Origin: Streptomyces sp. Je 1-332
GTDB taxonomy: Bacteria > Actinomycetota > Actinomycetes > Streptomycetales > Streptomycetaceae
Assembly (NCBI RefSeq): GCF_040730185.1
Contig: NZ_CP160402.1
Location: 6,944,001 to 7,008,000, forward strand
Direction: 5' to 3'
Length of the DNA stretch: 64,000 nt
Every line of letters begins with the position of its first letter. The stretch's first letter is position 1. Below the pieces are notes generated by a model that did not search any database, was not told where the DNA came from, and worked only from the letters and a program-made list of their open reading frames with translations. A program made the position numbers and the translations under genes. Shown here piece by piece: positions 1-6,991 of this stretch.

Positions 1-62
1 CTGCGGGAGTCGGCGGCGGCGTACTGCCCGGTGGGGCGGTGTCGGGGGGTGTGCTGCTCCAT
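1..62 (-). CDS. Possible N-terminus of a gene running off the left edge
   Basis: An ATG on the minus strand at 62 opens a frame that reads MEQHTPRHRPTGQYAAADSR and stays open to the window edge. Codon use is G+C-rich in third positions, as in real Streptomyces genes. No convincing ribosome binding site is seen: the only purine-rich stretch lies about 15 bases upstream. The function cannot be told from 20 residues, and this could be chance. Confidence 0.25.
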   Translation of the reverse strand, partial: MEQHTPRHRPTGQYAAADSR

Positions 63-97
63 GGGGGCAGATTACGTTCCCCCCACCCCCCGACCTT

Positions 98-200
98 CAC
101 CTCACGCCCCAGCCCGCACCTCAGACCCCAGCCCGCGCCTCACACCTCAACCCGCACCTCACACCCCAACCTCACCTCACACGCCAACCCTCACCTCAGC
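98..200. repeat. Five to six tandem copies of a ~19-bp repeat
   Basis: Copies begin near 98, 117, 136, 155 and 173, with a partial copy at 192. The unit is close to CACCTCACACCCCAACCCG. The array covers the stop codon of the serine hydrolase gene (191-193) and extends downstream of it. It has no hairpin potential, so it does not look like a terminator. It looks like a slippage-generated minisatellite. Confidence 0.75.
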
Positions 201-1375
201 CCTCGATACAACGCCCCCACCAGATGCACGCTCCGCAGGTCCTCCCCCGAGGTCCCGCCGCCCATCCGGTTCATCACGTACGCGTACGAAACACGGTTCT
301 CGGGATCAGCGAACGCGTACGACCCGCCCGCGCCCCCGTGCCCGAAGGCCCGCGGATTGGGTCCGGCCTGCCCGTACAGGTTCAGCATGTAGCCGAGGCC
401 CCACTCCCACTTCTCACCCCACGCCGTGCCCGCCGCGAGCACCAGGTCCGGCTCGTCGCGCTCGCCCTGCCGCGTCCGGAGCCGCTCCAGGGCCGCGGGG
501 CTCACCAACTCCCCACCTCCCAGCGCCGCGTACACCGTCGCGAGACCCCGGGCTGACGCATGGCCGTTTGCGGCGGGGATCTCGGCGGACCGGTAGGCCG
601 CGCGGTTCACGTTGCCGACGGGCAGGTACCGCAGGGCGAGCGTGACGACGGCCATCGGGTGGTCGTCGATCGACGTGACCGGCGGCGCGGGCGGCGGAGC
701 GGAGCCGAGCGCGCTGCGCGGACCGTCCGAGGCGAGCGGCTTCGCCATGTCCGCGCACCGGCCGTGCTCGCTCTCCGGAGTGCCCACGTACACATCAGCG
801 CCCAGCGGCCCCGTGACCTCGCTGCGCAGGAACGTGCCGAGCGAGACCCCCGTGATCCGCCGCACGACCTCACCGACCAGATAGCCGTACGTCAGCGCGT
901 GGTAACCCTGCGCCGAACCCGGCTTCCACCACGGCGGCGTCGCGGCAAGGGCCCCGCACACCTTCTCCCAGTCGAGGAGATCCTCCGCCGCCATGGGCTC
1001 GCGCGGCGCGATCACCCCGGAGCGGTGACTCAGCAGCCAGCGCACCGGGATGTCCGCCTTGCCCTCCTGGGCGAACTCCGGCCAGTAGCGGGCGACCGGC
1101 GCGTCCAGGTCGAGCTCGCCCCGGTCGGCGAGGAGATGCGCGCACAGCGCCGTCATGCCCTTGGTCGTGGAGTACACGTTCACCAGCGTGTCGCGCTCCC
1201 ACGCGCGCGTGCCCGCCTTGTCCGCGTCGCCTCCCCACAGGTCGACGACGAACTCGCCGTCCACGGTGGCCGCGACGGCCGCCCCGAGTTCGCCGCGTTC
1301 GGCGAAGTTGCGCTCGAACTCCTCGCGTACGCTCTCGAACCCCGGGGCGCAGGTGCCGTGGATACGTGCGGTCAT
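191..1375 (-). CDS. Serine hydrolase, beta-lactamase/EstB-like family
   Basis: This is a 394-residue protein of the class C beta-lactamase/penicillin-binding-protein-like serine hydrolase family (PF00144), most like esterase EstB. The catalytic SxxK motif is in VYSTTKGMTALC, the Tyr motif is YHALTYGYLVGEVVRR, and the late motif is FGHGGAGGSYAFADPE in place of KTG. No signal peptide is visible with the start at 1375 (MTARIHGTCAPGF), so it is probably a cytoplasmic esterase or peptidase; the substrate cannot be predicted. An upstream in-frame start would add about 33 residues without family similarity and would run through a terminator-like hairpin, so I chose 1375. It is transcribed away from helR. 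The 212 bases between them hold direct repeats, a hairpin and the rifamycin-associated element. Confidence 0.85.
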   Translation of the reverse strand: MTARIHGTCAPGFESVREEFERNFAERGELGAAVAATVDGEFVVDLWGGDADKAGTRAWERDTLVNVYSTTKGMTALCAHLLADRGELDLDAPVARYWPEFAQEGKADIPVRWLLSHRSGVIAPREPMAAEDLLDWEKVCGALAATPPWWKPGSAQGYHALTYGYLVGEVVRRITGVSLGTFLRSEVTGPLGADVYVGTPESEHGRCADMAKPLASDGPRSALGSAPPPAPPVTSIDDHPMAVVTLALRYLPVGNVNRAAYRSAEIPAANGHASARGLATVYAALGGGELVSPAALERLRTRQGERDEPDLVLAAGTAWGEKWEWGLGYMLNLYGQAGPNPRAFGHGGAGGSYAFADPENRVSYAYVMNRMGGGTSGEDLRSVHLVGALYRGLR

Positions 1376-1408
1376 GACTCTCCTCGATCGCTCGAAGCGC
1401 CGGCCCGG

Positions 1409-1448
1409 CATGAGACAGCAGGAGACAACATGAGACACGAGGAGACAA
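1409..1448. repeat. Two adjacent 20-bp direct repeats in the serine hydrolase leader
   Basis: CATGAGACAGCAGGAGACAA (1409-1428) is followed at once by CATGAGACACGAGGAGACAA (1429-1448), which differs at two positions. The pair lies 34-73 bases upstream of the serine hydrolase start. Adjacent direct repeats can be a protein-binding site or a simple duplication; the sequence does not decide. Confidence 0.6.
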
Positions 1449-1482
1449 AAAGAAAGGCAAGGAGGTGTTCCCACTCCTTGCC
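1446..1482 (-). terminator. Intrinsic terminator-like hairpin upstream of the serine hydrolase
   Basis: On the minus strand a perfect 9-bp stem, GGCAAGGAG paired with CTCCTTGCC around a 9-base loop, is followed directly by TTTCTTTTTG. This is a textbook Rho-independent terminator, rare in Streptomyces because of the T-run. It lies between the regulatory element at 1506-1525 and the serine hydrolase start at 1375. It could block antisense read-through from the helR side or act as a leader attenuator. Confidence 0.7.
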
Positions 1483-1505
1483 ACTCTTAATTTATAGCGT
1501 AGTGG

Positions 1506-1525
1506 GGGGCTTGCGGCAAGGCCCC
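1506..1525. promoter_or_regulatory. Rifamycin-associated element (RAE)
   Basis: The 20-bp imperfect palindrome GGGGCTTGCGGCAAGGCCCC lies 60 bases upstream of the helR start. As I recall it, this is the sequence described as the rifamycin-associated element, found upstream of rifamycin-inactivating enzymes and helR genes in actinomycetes and needed for their induction by rifamycins. Its position before a HelR-type gene supports the identification. A plausible -35 (TTGCGG, 1511-1516) lies inside it. Confidence 0.85.
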
Positions 1526-1541
1526 GGTGATGCCGCACAAT
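1511..1541 (+). promoter_or_regulatory. Candidate helR promoter overlapping the RAE
   Basis: TTGCGG (1511-1516) and CACAAT (1536-1541) are separated by 19 bp and lie 45 bases upstream of the helR GTG. The -35 box is inside the RAE. The match to the housekeeping consensus is moderate, so this is a candidate only. Confidence 0.4.
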
Positions 1542-1585
1542 CGCAGGCCTACCCCCAGGACCTGCGAAAACGGGAGATTCATTAA

Positions 1586-3751
1586 GTGCCTGCGTTGCTG
1601 TCTGCGTTCGACCTTCCCGCCCACCTCGCCCCCAAGGCCGACCCGGCGCTGATCGCCAGGGACGAGCAGCACTTCGCGTCCGTCGCACAGACCCTCGAGC
1701 AGACCGTCGCCGAGGTGTCCGAGCGCCTCGACGCACAGCGCAGGGCGCCCGGCGGCATCGGCCGTGAGGCCATGGACCGGGACCTGGAGATCCACCGTCT
1801 GTCCGGTCGTCTGCGCACCCTGAGCCGCTTCGGCCTCGACCTGTGCCTCGGGCACATCGTGACCGCGGACGACCCCGAGCCCGTGTACATCGGCAGGCTC
1901 GGCCTCACCGACAGCGAGGGCCGTCGGCTGCTCCTCGACTGGCGCGCGCCCGCGGCCGAGCCGTTCTTCGCGGCCACCCACGCCGACCCGATGGGTCTGG
2001 CGAGCCGCCGCAGATACCGCTGGACAGACGGCCGGATCAGCGACTACTGGGACGAGGTGTTCACCGCCGACGGGCTCGAAGGGCACGCGGCGCTCGACGA
2101 CCAGTCCGCCTTCATCGCCAGCCTGGGCGGCAACCGCTCGTCCCGGATGCGCGACGTGCTCGCCACCATCCAGTCCGACCAGGACGCCATCATCCGGGCG
2201 AGCTCCCGCGGCGCGCTCGTCGTCGACGGCGGTCCTGGCACGGGCAAGACAGTCGTCGCCCTGCACCGCTCCGCCTACCTCCTCTACTCCGACCCCCGTC
2301 TCGGGCACAGCCGGGGCGGCGTCCTGTTCGTCGGCCCGCACCGGCCCTACCTGAACTACGTCGCCGACGTCCTGCCCAGCCTCGGCGAGGAGGGTGTGCA
2401 GACCTGCGTCCTGGAGGACCTCGTCACCGAGGGAGCCAAGGCGGAGCCCGAGGCCGACCCGGAGGTCGCCCGCCTGAAGTCGTCCGCGGACATGGTGAAG
2501 GCGATCGAGAAGGCCGTCAGGTTCTACGAGGAGCCGCCCACCAAGAGCATGACGGTCTCGACCGACTGGGCCGACGTCCGGCTGACCGCCGACGACTGGG
2601 CCGAGGCGTTCGACGCGGCGGGCCGCGGCACCCCGCACAACGAGGCGCGCGAGCAGATCTGGGAGGAGCTCGTCGCGATCCTCATCGACAAGCTCGACGG
2701 CGACGTCCCCGGCGAGCTCTTCGAGAGGTCGCTGCGGCACGACGAGGAGCTGGTCACCACCCTGCACCAGGCGTGGCCGCTGCTCGAAGCGGCGGACCTC
2801 GTCGGGGACCTCTGGTCGAACTCCGCCTACCTGCGGATGTGCGCGCCCTGGCTCGACCGGGACGAGGTGCGCACCCTGATGCGCAAGGAGGCACCCCAGG
2901 CCTGGACGCTCTCCGATCTGCCGCTCCTGGACGCGGCGCGACAGCGGCTCGGCGACCCGGAGGCGGCCCGGCAGAAGCGCCGGCACGAGGCGATCCTCGC
3001 CGCCCAGCGTGAACAGATGGCACAGGTCGTCGACAACCTCATCGACGCCGCGTCGGCGTCCGGCGCCGACGGTGACGACGGTGAGGGTCTGGTGACGATG
3101 TTGCGTGGTCAGGACGCCCAGGTCAGCCTGGTCGACGAGTCCGAGCTGCCGCCCGCCGACCCGGACCGCCTGGCGGGACCGTTCGCGCACGTCGTCGTGG
3201 ACGAGGCCCAGGAGCTGACCGACGCGCAGTGGCAGATGCTGCTGCTGCGCTGCCCGTCCCGGAGCTTCACCATCGTCGGCGATCGCGCACAGGCCCGGCA
3301 CGGGTTCACGGAGTCGTGGCAGGAACGCCTCGAGCGGATCGGCCTCGACCGTACCGAAGTGGCGTCCCTGAGCGTCAACTACCGGACACCGGAGGAGGTC
3401 ATGACGGAGGCCGAGCCGGTCATCCGGGCCGCGCTCCCGGACGCCAACGTGCCGACCTCCATCCGCAGCAGCGGCATCCCCGTCGTGCACGGGTCGGTGA
3501 CGGAACTCGACGCGGTCCTCGACGGCTGGCTCGCCGCCAACGCCGACGGGATCGCCTGTGTCATCGGCGATCCCGCCTTCGAGGCGACGTCCCGTGTCCG
3601 GTCGCTGACCCCTGAGCTCTCGAAGGGACTCGAGTTCGACCTGGTCGTCCTCGTCGACCCGGAGAACTTCGGCGAGGGCATCGAGGGAGCGGTCGACCGC
3701 TATGTGGCGATGACCCGGGCGACCCAGCAGCTCGTCGTCCTCACGAGCTGA
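1586..3751 (+). CDS. helR: HelR/HelD-type RNA polymerase-associated helicase-like protein
   Basis: This is a 721-residue UvrD/Rep-like superfamily 1 ATPase of the HelD class. The first ~180 residues form the N-terminal coiled-coil and linker region of HelD proteins. Walker A GGPGTGKT is at residues 215-222. The Walker B region reads HVVVDEAQELTDAQW and is followed by FTIVGDRAQARHGF. The late motif is GLEFDLVVLVDPENF, and MTRATQQLVVL lies at the C-terminus. HelD proteins insert into RNA polymerase and recycle it. The actinobacterial HelR subgroup displaces rifamycins from the enzyme and gives rifamycin tolerance. The start is GTG at 1586 with GGGAG nine bases upstream. The RAE 60 bp upstream favours HelR over a housekeeping HelD. 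It is a single-gene unit, convergent with the P-type ATPase gene 23 bp downstream. Confidence 0.9.
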   Translation: MPALLSAFDLPAHLAPKADPALIARDEQHFASVAQTLEQTVAEVSERLDAQRRAPGGIGREAMDRDLEIHRLSGRLRTLSRFGLDLCLGHIVTADDPEPVYIGRLGLTDSEGRRLLLDWRAPAAEPFFAATHADPMGLASRRRYRWTDGRISDYWDEVFTADGLEGHAALDDQSAFIASLGGNRSSRMRDVLATIQSDQDAIIRASSRGALVVDGGPGTGKTVVALHRSAYLLYSDPRLGHSRGGVLFVGPHRPYLNYVADVLPSLGEEGVQTCVLEDLVTEGAKAEPEADPEVARLKSSADMVKAIEKAVRFYEEPPTKSMTVSTDWADVRLTADDWAEAFDAAGRGTPHNEAREQIWEELVAILIDKLDGDVPGELFERSLRHDEELVTTLHQAWPLLEAADLVGDLWSNSAYLRMCAPWLDRDEVRTLMRKEAPQAWTLSDLPLLDAARQRLGDPEAARQKRRHEAILAAQREQMAQVVDNLIDAASASGADGDDGEGLVTMLRGQDAQVSLVDESELPPADPDRLAGPFAHVVVDEAQELTDAQWQMLLLRCPSRSFTIVGDRAQARHGFTESWQERLERIGLDRTEVASLSVNYRTPEEVMTEAEPVIRAALPDANVPTSIRSSGIPVVHGSVTELDAVLDGWLAANADGIACVIGDPAFEATSRVRSLTPELSKGLEFDLVVLVDPENFGEGIEGAVDRYVAMTRATQQLVVLTS

Positions 3752-3774
3752 CGGGCCGCCCCGGGGCGTCGGCG

Positions 3775-6492
3775 TCAGAGCCAGCTGCCGTAGCGCCGGA
3801 TGTACCGGCCCTTCACCACCTGCGTGAGCGTGCAGTACGCGAGCAGCGTCCCGATCAGCCACGGGAAGTAGCTCATCGGCAGCGGCTGCATCGACAGGGC
3901 CGAAGCCAGCGGCGAGAACGGCAGCCAGAGGCCGAAGGCCATCACCGCGCCCGTCATGAGCAGCACCGGCAGTGACGCGCGGGACTGGACGAACGGGATC
4001 CTGCGCGTGCGGATCATGTGCACGATCAGCGTCTGCGACAGCAGACCCTCCACGAACCAGCCCGTCTGGAAGAGGGTCTGCTGCGCGGGCGAGTTCGCCT
4101 GGAAGACGTACCACATCACCAGGAACGTGGTGATGTCGAAGACCGAGCTGATCGGACCGACCCGGATCATGAACCGGCCGATGCCCTTCGCGTCCCAGGT
4201 GCGGGGCTTGCGCAGGTACTCCTTGTCCATCCGGTCCCAGGGGATCGACAGCTGGCTGATGTCGTAGCAGAGGTTCTGCACCAGGAGGTGGATGGCGAGC
4301 ATCGGCTGGAAGGGGAGGAACGCCGACGCGACCAGGACGGAGAAGACGTTCCCGAAGTTCGACGACGCCGTCATCTTGATGTACTTGATGGTGTTGCCGA
4401 AGGTCTGACGGCCCATCAACACGCCCTGTTCCAGGACCATCAGGTCCTTCTCCAGGAGGATGATGTCCGCGGACTCCTTGGCGATGTCGACGGCCGTGTC
4501 GACCGAGACACCCACATCCGCCTCGCGCAGCGCCGCCGCGTCGTTGATGCCGTCGCCGAGGAATCCGACCGTGTGTCCGTCGGCCTTCAGGGCCCGTACG
4601 ATCCGCGCTTTCTGGACCGGGTTGACCCTCGCGAACACCGTGGTCGTACGGGCGAGACGGCGCAGCTCCGCGTCGTCGACCAGGTCGACCGTGGCGCCCG
4701 TGATGAGCTCGCTGACGTCGAGGCCGACGTCCGCGCAGACCCGTGCCGCGACCAGTTCGTTGTCGCCGGTGACGACCTTGACGGCGACGCCGTTCCCGGC
4801 GAGCGCGCGCAGGGCGTCGGCGGCATCCTGCTTCGGCGGGTCGAGGAACGCGAGGAACCCGACGAGGGTCAGGTCCGACTCGTCAGCCGTCGTGTAGGTG
4901 TCGCGGTCGGCGGGCACGGCGCGCGTCGCGACCGCGAGGACACGCAGCCCCTCACGGTTGTGGCGCTCGCTGACCTGCGTGACGTGGGCGCGCAGAGCAG
5001 CGGTGAGCTCGACGCGCTCCCCGCCGTCCATGACGTGCCGGCACCGTTCGACGACCTCTTCCACCGCGCCTTTGGTGACGATGACGTGCTCGTCGGCGGG
5101 GCCCGACAGCTCCTCGCGGCGCAGCACGACGGACATCCGCCGCCGGGCGAAGTCGAAGGGGATCTCGTCGACCATGGTGAAGAGCCGGTCGACGACAACC
5201 TCCTCGGCCTCGTCGATGCGGTCGACGACCGCCTGGTCCATGAGATTGCGCAGACCCGTCTGGAAGTGCGCGTTGAGGTAGGCGTACTCGAGCACCTCGC
5301 GGTCCTCGTGACCGCGGGCGTCGAGATAGCGGTCGAGGACGATGCGGTCCTCGGTGAGCGTGCCCGTCTTGTCGGTGCACAGCACGTCCATCGCGCCCAG
5401 GTTCTGGATCGCGTTGAGCTGCTTGACGACGACCTTGTGCCTCGACATGGCGACCGCGCCACGTGCCAGGTTCGCCGAGACCACCATCGGCAGCATCTCG
5501 GGGGTCAGCCCGACCGCCACGGAGACCGAGAACAGCAGCGCCTGGTCCCAGTCGCCCTTGGTGAAGCCGTTGACCGCGAAGACGACCGGGACCATCACCA
5601 GCATGAAGCGGATGAGCAGGAAGCTGACCCGCCGTACGCCGAGGTCGAAGGCGGTCTGCGGGCGGTCGCCCGCCAGGGCTCCCGCCATCGAGCCGAAGTA
5701 GGTGTCGGCGCCCGTGGCGACGGCCACGCCGGTCGCCGTGCCCGAGGTCACCGACGTACCCATCAGGCAGAGGTTGTCGGCCTCGACGGGGTCGACGGTG
5801 GTGCGCTGCCCGAGATCCGGGGCGCGCGTGTCCGCCTTGGCCGCCGGGAGCGACTCGCCCGACAGGGCGGCCTGGCTGACCATCAGGTCCTTGGCGGTGA
5901 GCAGCCGAAGGTCGGCAGGGACCATGTCGCCCGCGGCGAGCTTCACGAGGTCGCCGGGTACGACCTGCTCCATCGGGATCTCTTCGGTGCCGGGGCGCTC
6001 GCTCCACCGGCGCTGGACCGCGCAGGAGGTGGTGACCAGGGCCTTCAGTGCCTGGGCGGAGCGGGTCGAGCGGAACTCCTGCCAGAACCGCAGCAGGCCG
6101 CTGACCAGCACCATCGAGGTGAGGATCCAGACGCCGGGGTCGGCCGGGTCCTGCCAGTACATGACCGCGGCGAGCACGACCAGTACGCCGATGAAGGGGT
6201 TACGGAAGGACTTGGCGAGCTGCGCCGTCCAGTGCGGCGCACGCTCCTGGGCGACCACGTTCTCGCCGTGCCGCTCCAGGCGCTCAAGGACCTGGTCCTG
6301 GCGCAGGCCACGGGTGCCGGTGCCGAGGCCGCGCAGGACATCTCGGGCGGGGCTCGCGCTCAACTCGGCGAGGCGGACGCCGACTTCACGGGTCCGGGCG
6401 TCGAGCTCAGCGGCCTTGCGCTCGCGGGGGGTGGTGCGGGTGGGGTTCTCGCCCGGGGGTGCCGGGCGTACCTGGGGAATCAGCTTGTTCAT
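3775..6492 (-). CDS. mgtA: Magnesium-translocating P-type ATPase (MgtA type)
   Basis: This is a 905-residue P-type ATPase of the P3B magnesium importer class, in the cytoplasmic membrane. An N-terminal cation-ATPase domain starts near residue 40. Other features are SGES at 211-214, the phosphorylated Asp in DKTGTLT (Asp374) and the hinge GDGIND in TVGFLGDGINDAAAL. The C-terminus has the hydrophobic helices and the VQNLCYDISQLSIPWD segment typical of MgtA/MgtB. Length matches MgtA of enterobacteria (~900). The start at 6492 (MNKLIPQ) is chosen over an upstream ATG at 6519 because GGAGGGAGGTCTGCC precedes it. The gene is divergent from the phospholipase C gene across 499 bp. I found no recognisable Mg2+ riboswitch (M-box) in the leader. 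Confidence 0.9.
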   Translation of the reverse strand: MNKLIPQVRPAPPGENPTRTTPRERKAAELDARTREVGVRLAELSASPARDVLRGLGTGTRGLRQDQVLERLERHGENVVAQERAPHWTAQLAKSFRNPFIGVLVVLAAVMYWQDPADPGVWILTSMVLVSGLLRFWQEFRSTRSAQALKALVTTSCAVQRRWSERPGTEEIPMEQVVPGDLVKLAAGDMVPADLRLLTAKDLMVSQAALSGESLPAAKADTRAPDLGQRTTVDPVEADNLCLMGTSVTSGTATGVAVATGADTYFGSMAGALAGDRPQTAFDLGVRRVSFLLIRFMLVMVPVVFAVNGFTKGDWDQALLFSVSVAVGLTPEMLPMVVSANLARGAVAMSRHKVVVKQLNAIQNLGAMDVLCTDKTGTLTEDRIVLDRYLDARGHEDREVLEYAYLNAHFQTGLRNLMDQAVVDRIDEAEEVVVDRLFTMVDEIPFDFARRRMSVVLRREELSGPADEHVIVTKGAVEEVVERCRHVMDGGERVELTAALRAHVTQVSERHNREGLRVLAVATRAVPADRDTYTTADESDLTLVGFLAFLDPPKQDAADALRALAGNGVAVKVVTGDNELVAARVCADVGLDVSELITGATVDLVDDAELRRLARTTTVFARVNPVQKARIVRALKADGHTVGFLGDGINDAAALREADVGVSVDTAVDIAKESADIILLEKDLMVLEQGVLMGRQTFGNTIKYIKMTASSNFGNVFSVLVASAFLPFQPMLAIHLLVQNLCYDISQLSIPWDRMDKEYLRKPRTWDAKGIGRFMIRVGPISSVFDITTFLVMWYVFQANSPAQQTLFQTGWFVEGLLSQTLIVHMIRTRRIPFVQSRASLPVLLMTGAVMAFGLWLPFSPLASALSMQPLPMSYFPWLIGTLLAYCTLTQVVKGRYIRRYGSWL

Positions 6493-6991
6493 GGCAGACC
6501 TCCCTCCGTGCGGGGGCATGGCGAAGCACGCCCGTGCACAGGGACATAGGTGTGATGGGTGACATGGGTGACCGCCCGCGGGTATGGCGAACTACCGCGC
6601 AGGCGTTACTGCGCGTGCATGGCCGCGTGGCGGAGAAGGGGCTGGGCGATATGACACCTCAGCCGGGGGAGCGGGGCTCGGCCGCGCTTCAGAGAGACGT
6701 GGCGCCGACGCAAGGACTTCCTTCGGGACTCATCCCGAACACCTCCTTGCGATCGCGGAACACGGAAGAACGCACCATCCAGCGGTACATGGGCCAAGTC
6801 AGGCACGCCATTTCACCTATGTCAAATATGGGACTTAGGTCCCCAAAAGGTCAGGCCTTGTGTCCTGCCCACCAAGGGTTGGACTTCTCTTCACATACAG
6901 GTCACGGGCTCTTCCCTGATCCTTGCTCCCCTTGAAACACTTCACCCGCTCACGTCCCCCCACACCCCACACCACGAGGTCGAATCAACTC
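6493..6991. other. Long divergent intergenic region between mgtA and phospholipase C
   Basis: These 499 bases carry the 5' leaders of two divergent genes and no credible open frame. The notable element is a 43-nt nested hairpin at 6709-6751. The part nearest the phospholipase gene (6810-6950) is less G+C-rich than its surroundings, as promoter regions are. I looked for an M-box and for tandem PHO boxes and could not match either convincingly. Confidence 0.6.
6709..6751. other. Nested inverted repeat/hairpin in the mgtA-phospholipase region
   Basis: An outer 8-bp stem CGCAAGGA/TCCTTGCG (6709-6716 and 6744-6751) encloses an inner 7-bp stem TTCGGGA/TCCCGAA (6722-6728 and 6733-6739) with a 4-base loop. 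There is no T-run on either side, so it is not a classical terminator. It lies about 217 bases upstream of mgtA on one strand and 240 bases upstream of the phospholipase gene on the other. It could be a leader RNA structure or an operator. Confidence 0.6.

Noticed and set aside
98..200. CRISPR-like repeat array
   Set aside because: Units are contiguous 18-19 bp repeats without unique spacers, and there are no cas genes.
1487..4114. Long open frame on the minus strand across helR
   Set aside because: It overlaps helR completely, has no family-like motifs, and is the expected antisense shadow of a gene with high G+C third positions.
4018..6549. Long open frame on the plus strand across mgtA
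   Set aside because: It is Arg/Asp/His-rich shadow sequence opposite a P-type ATPase with complete catalytic motifs.
6493..6991. M-box (Mg2+ riboswitch) or tandem PHO boxes upstream of mgtA and the phospholipase gene
   Set aside because: I could not match the conserved M-box core, and TTCACC-like words near 6810 and 6940 do not form the regular 11-base direct repeats of PHO boxes.
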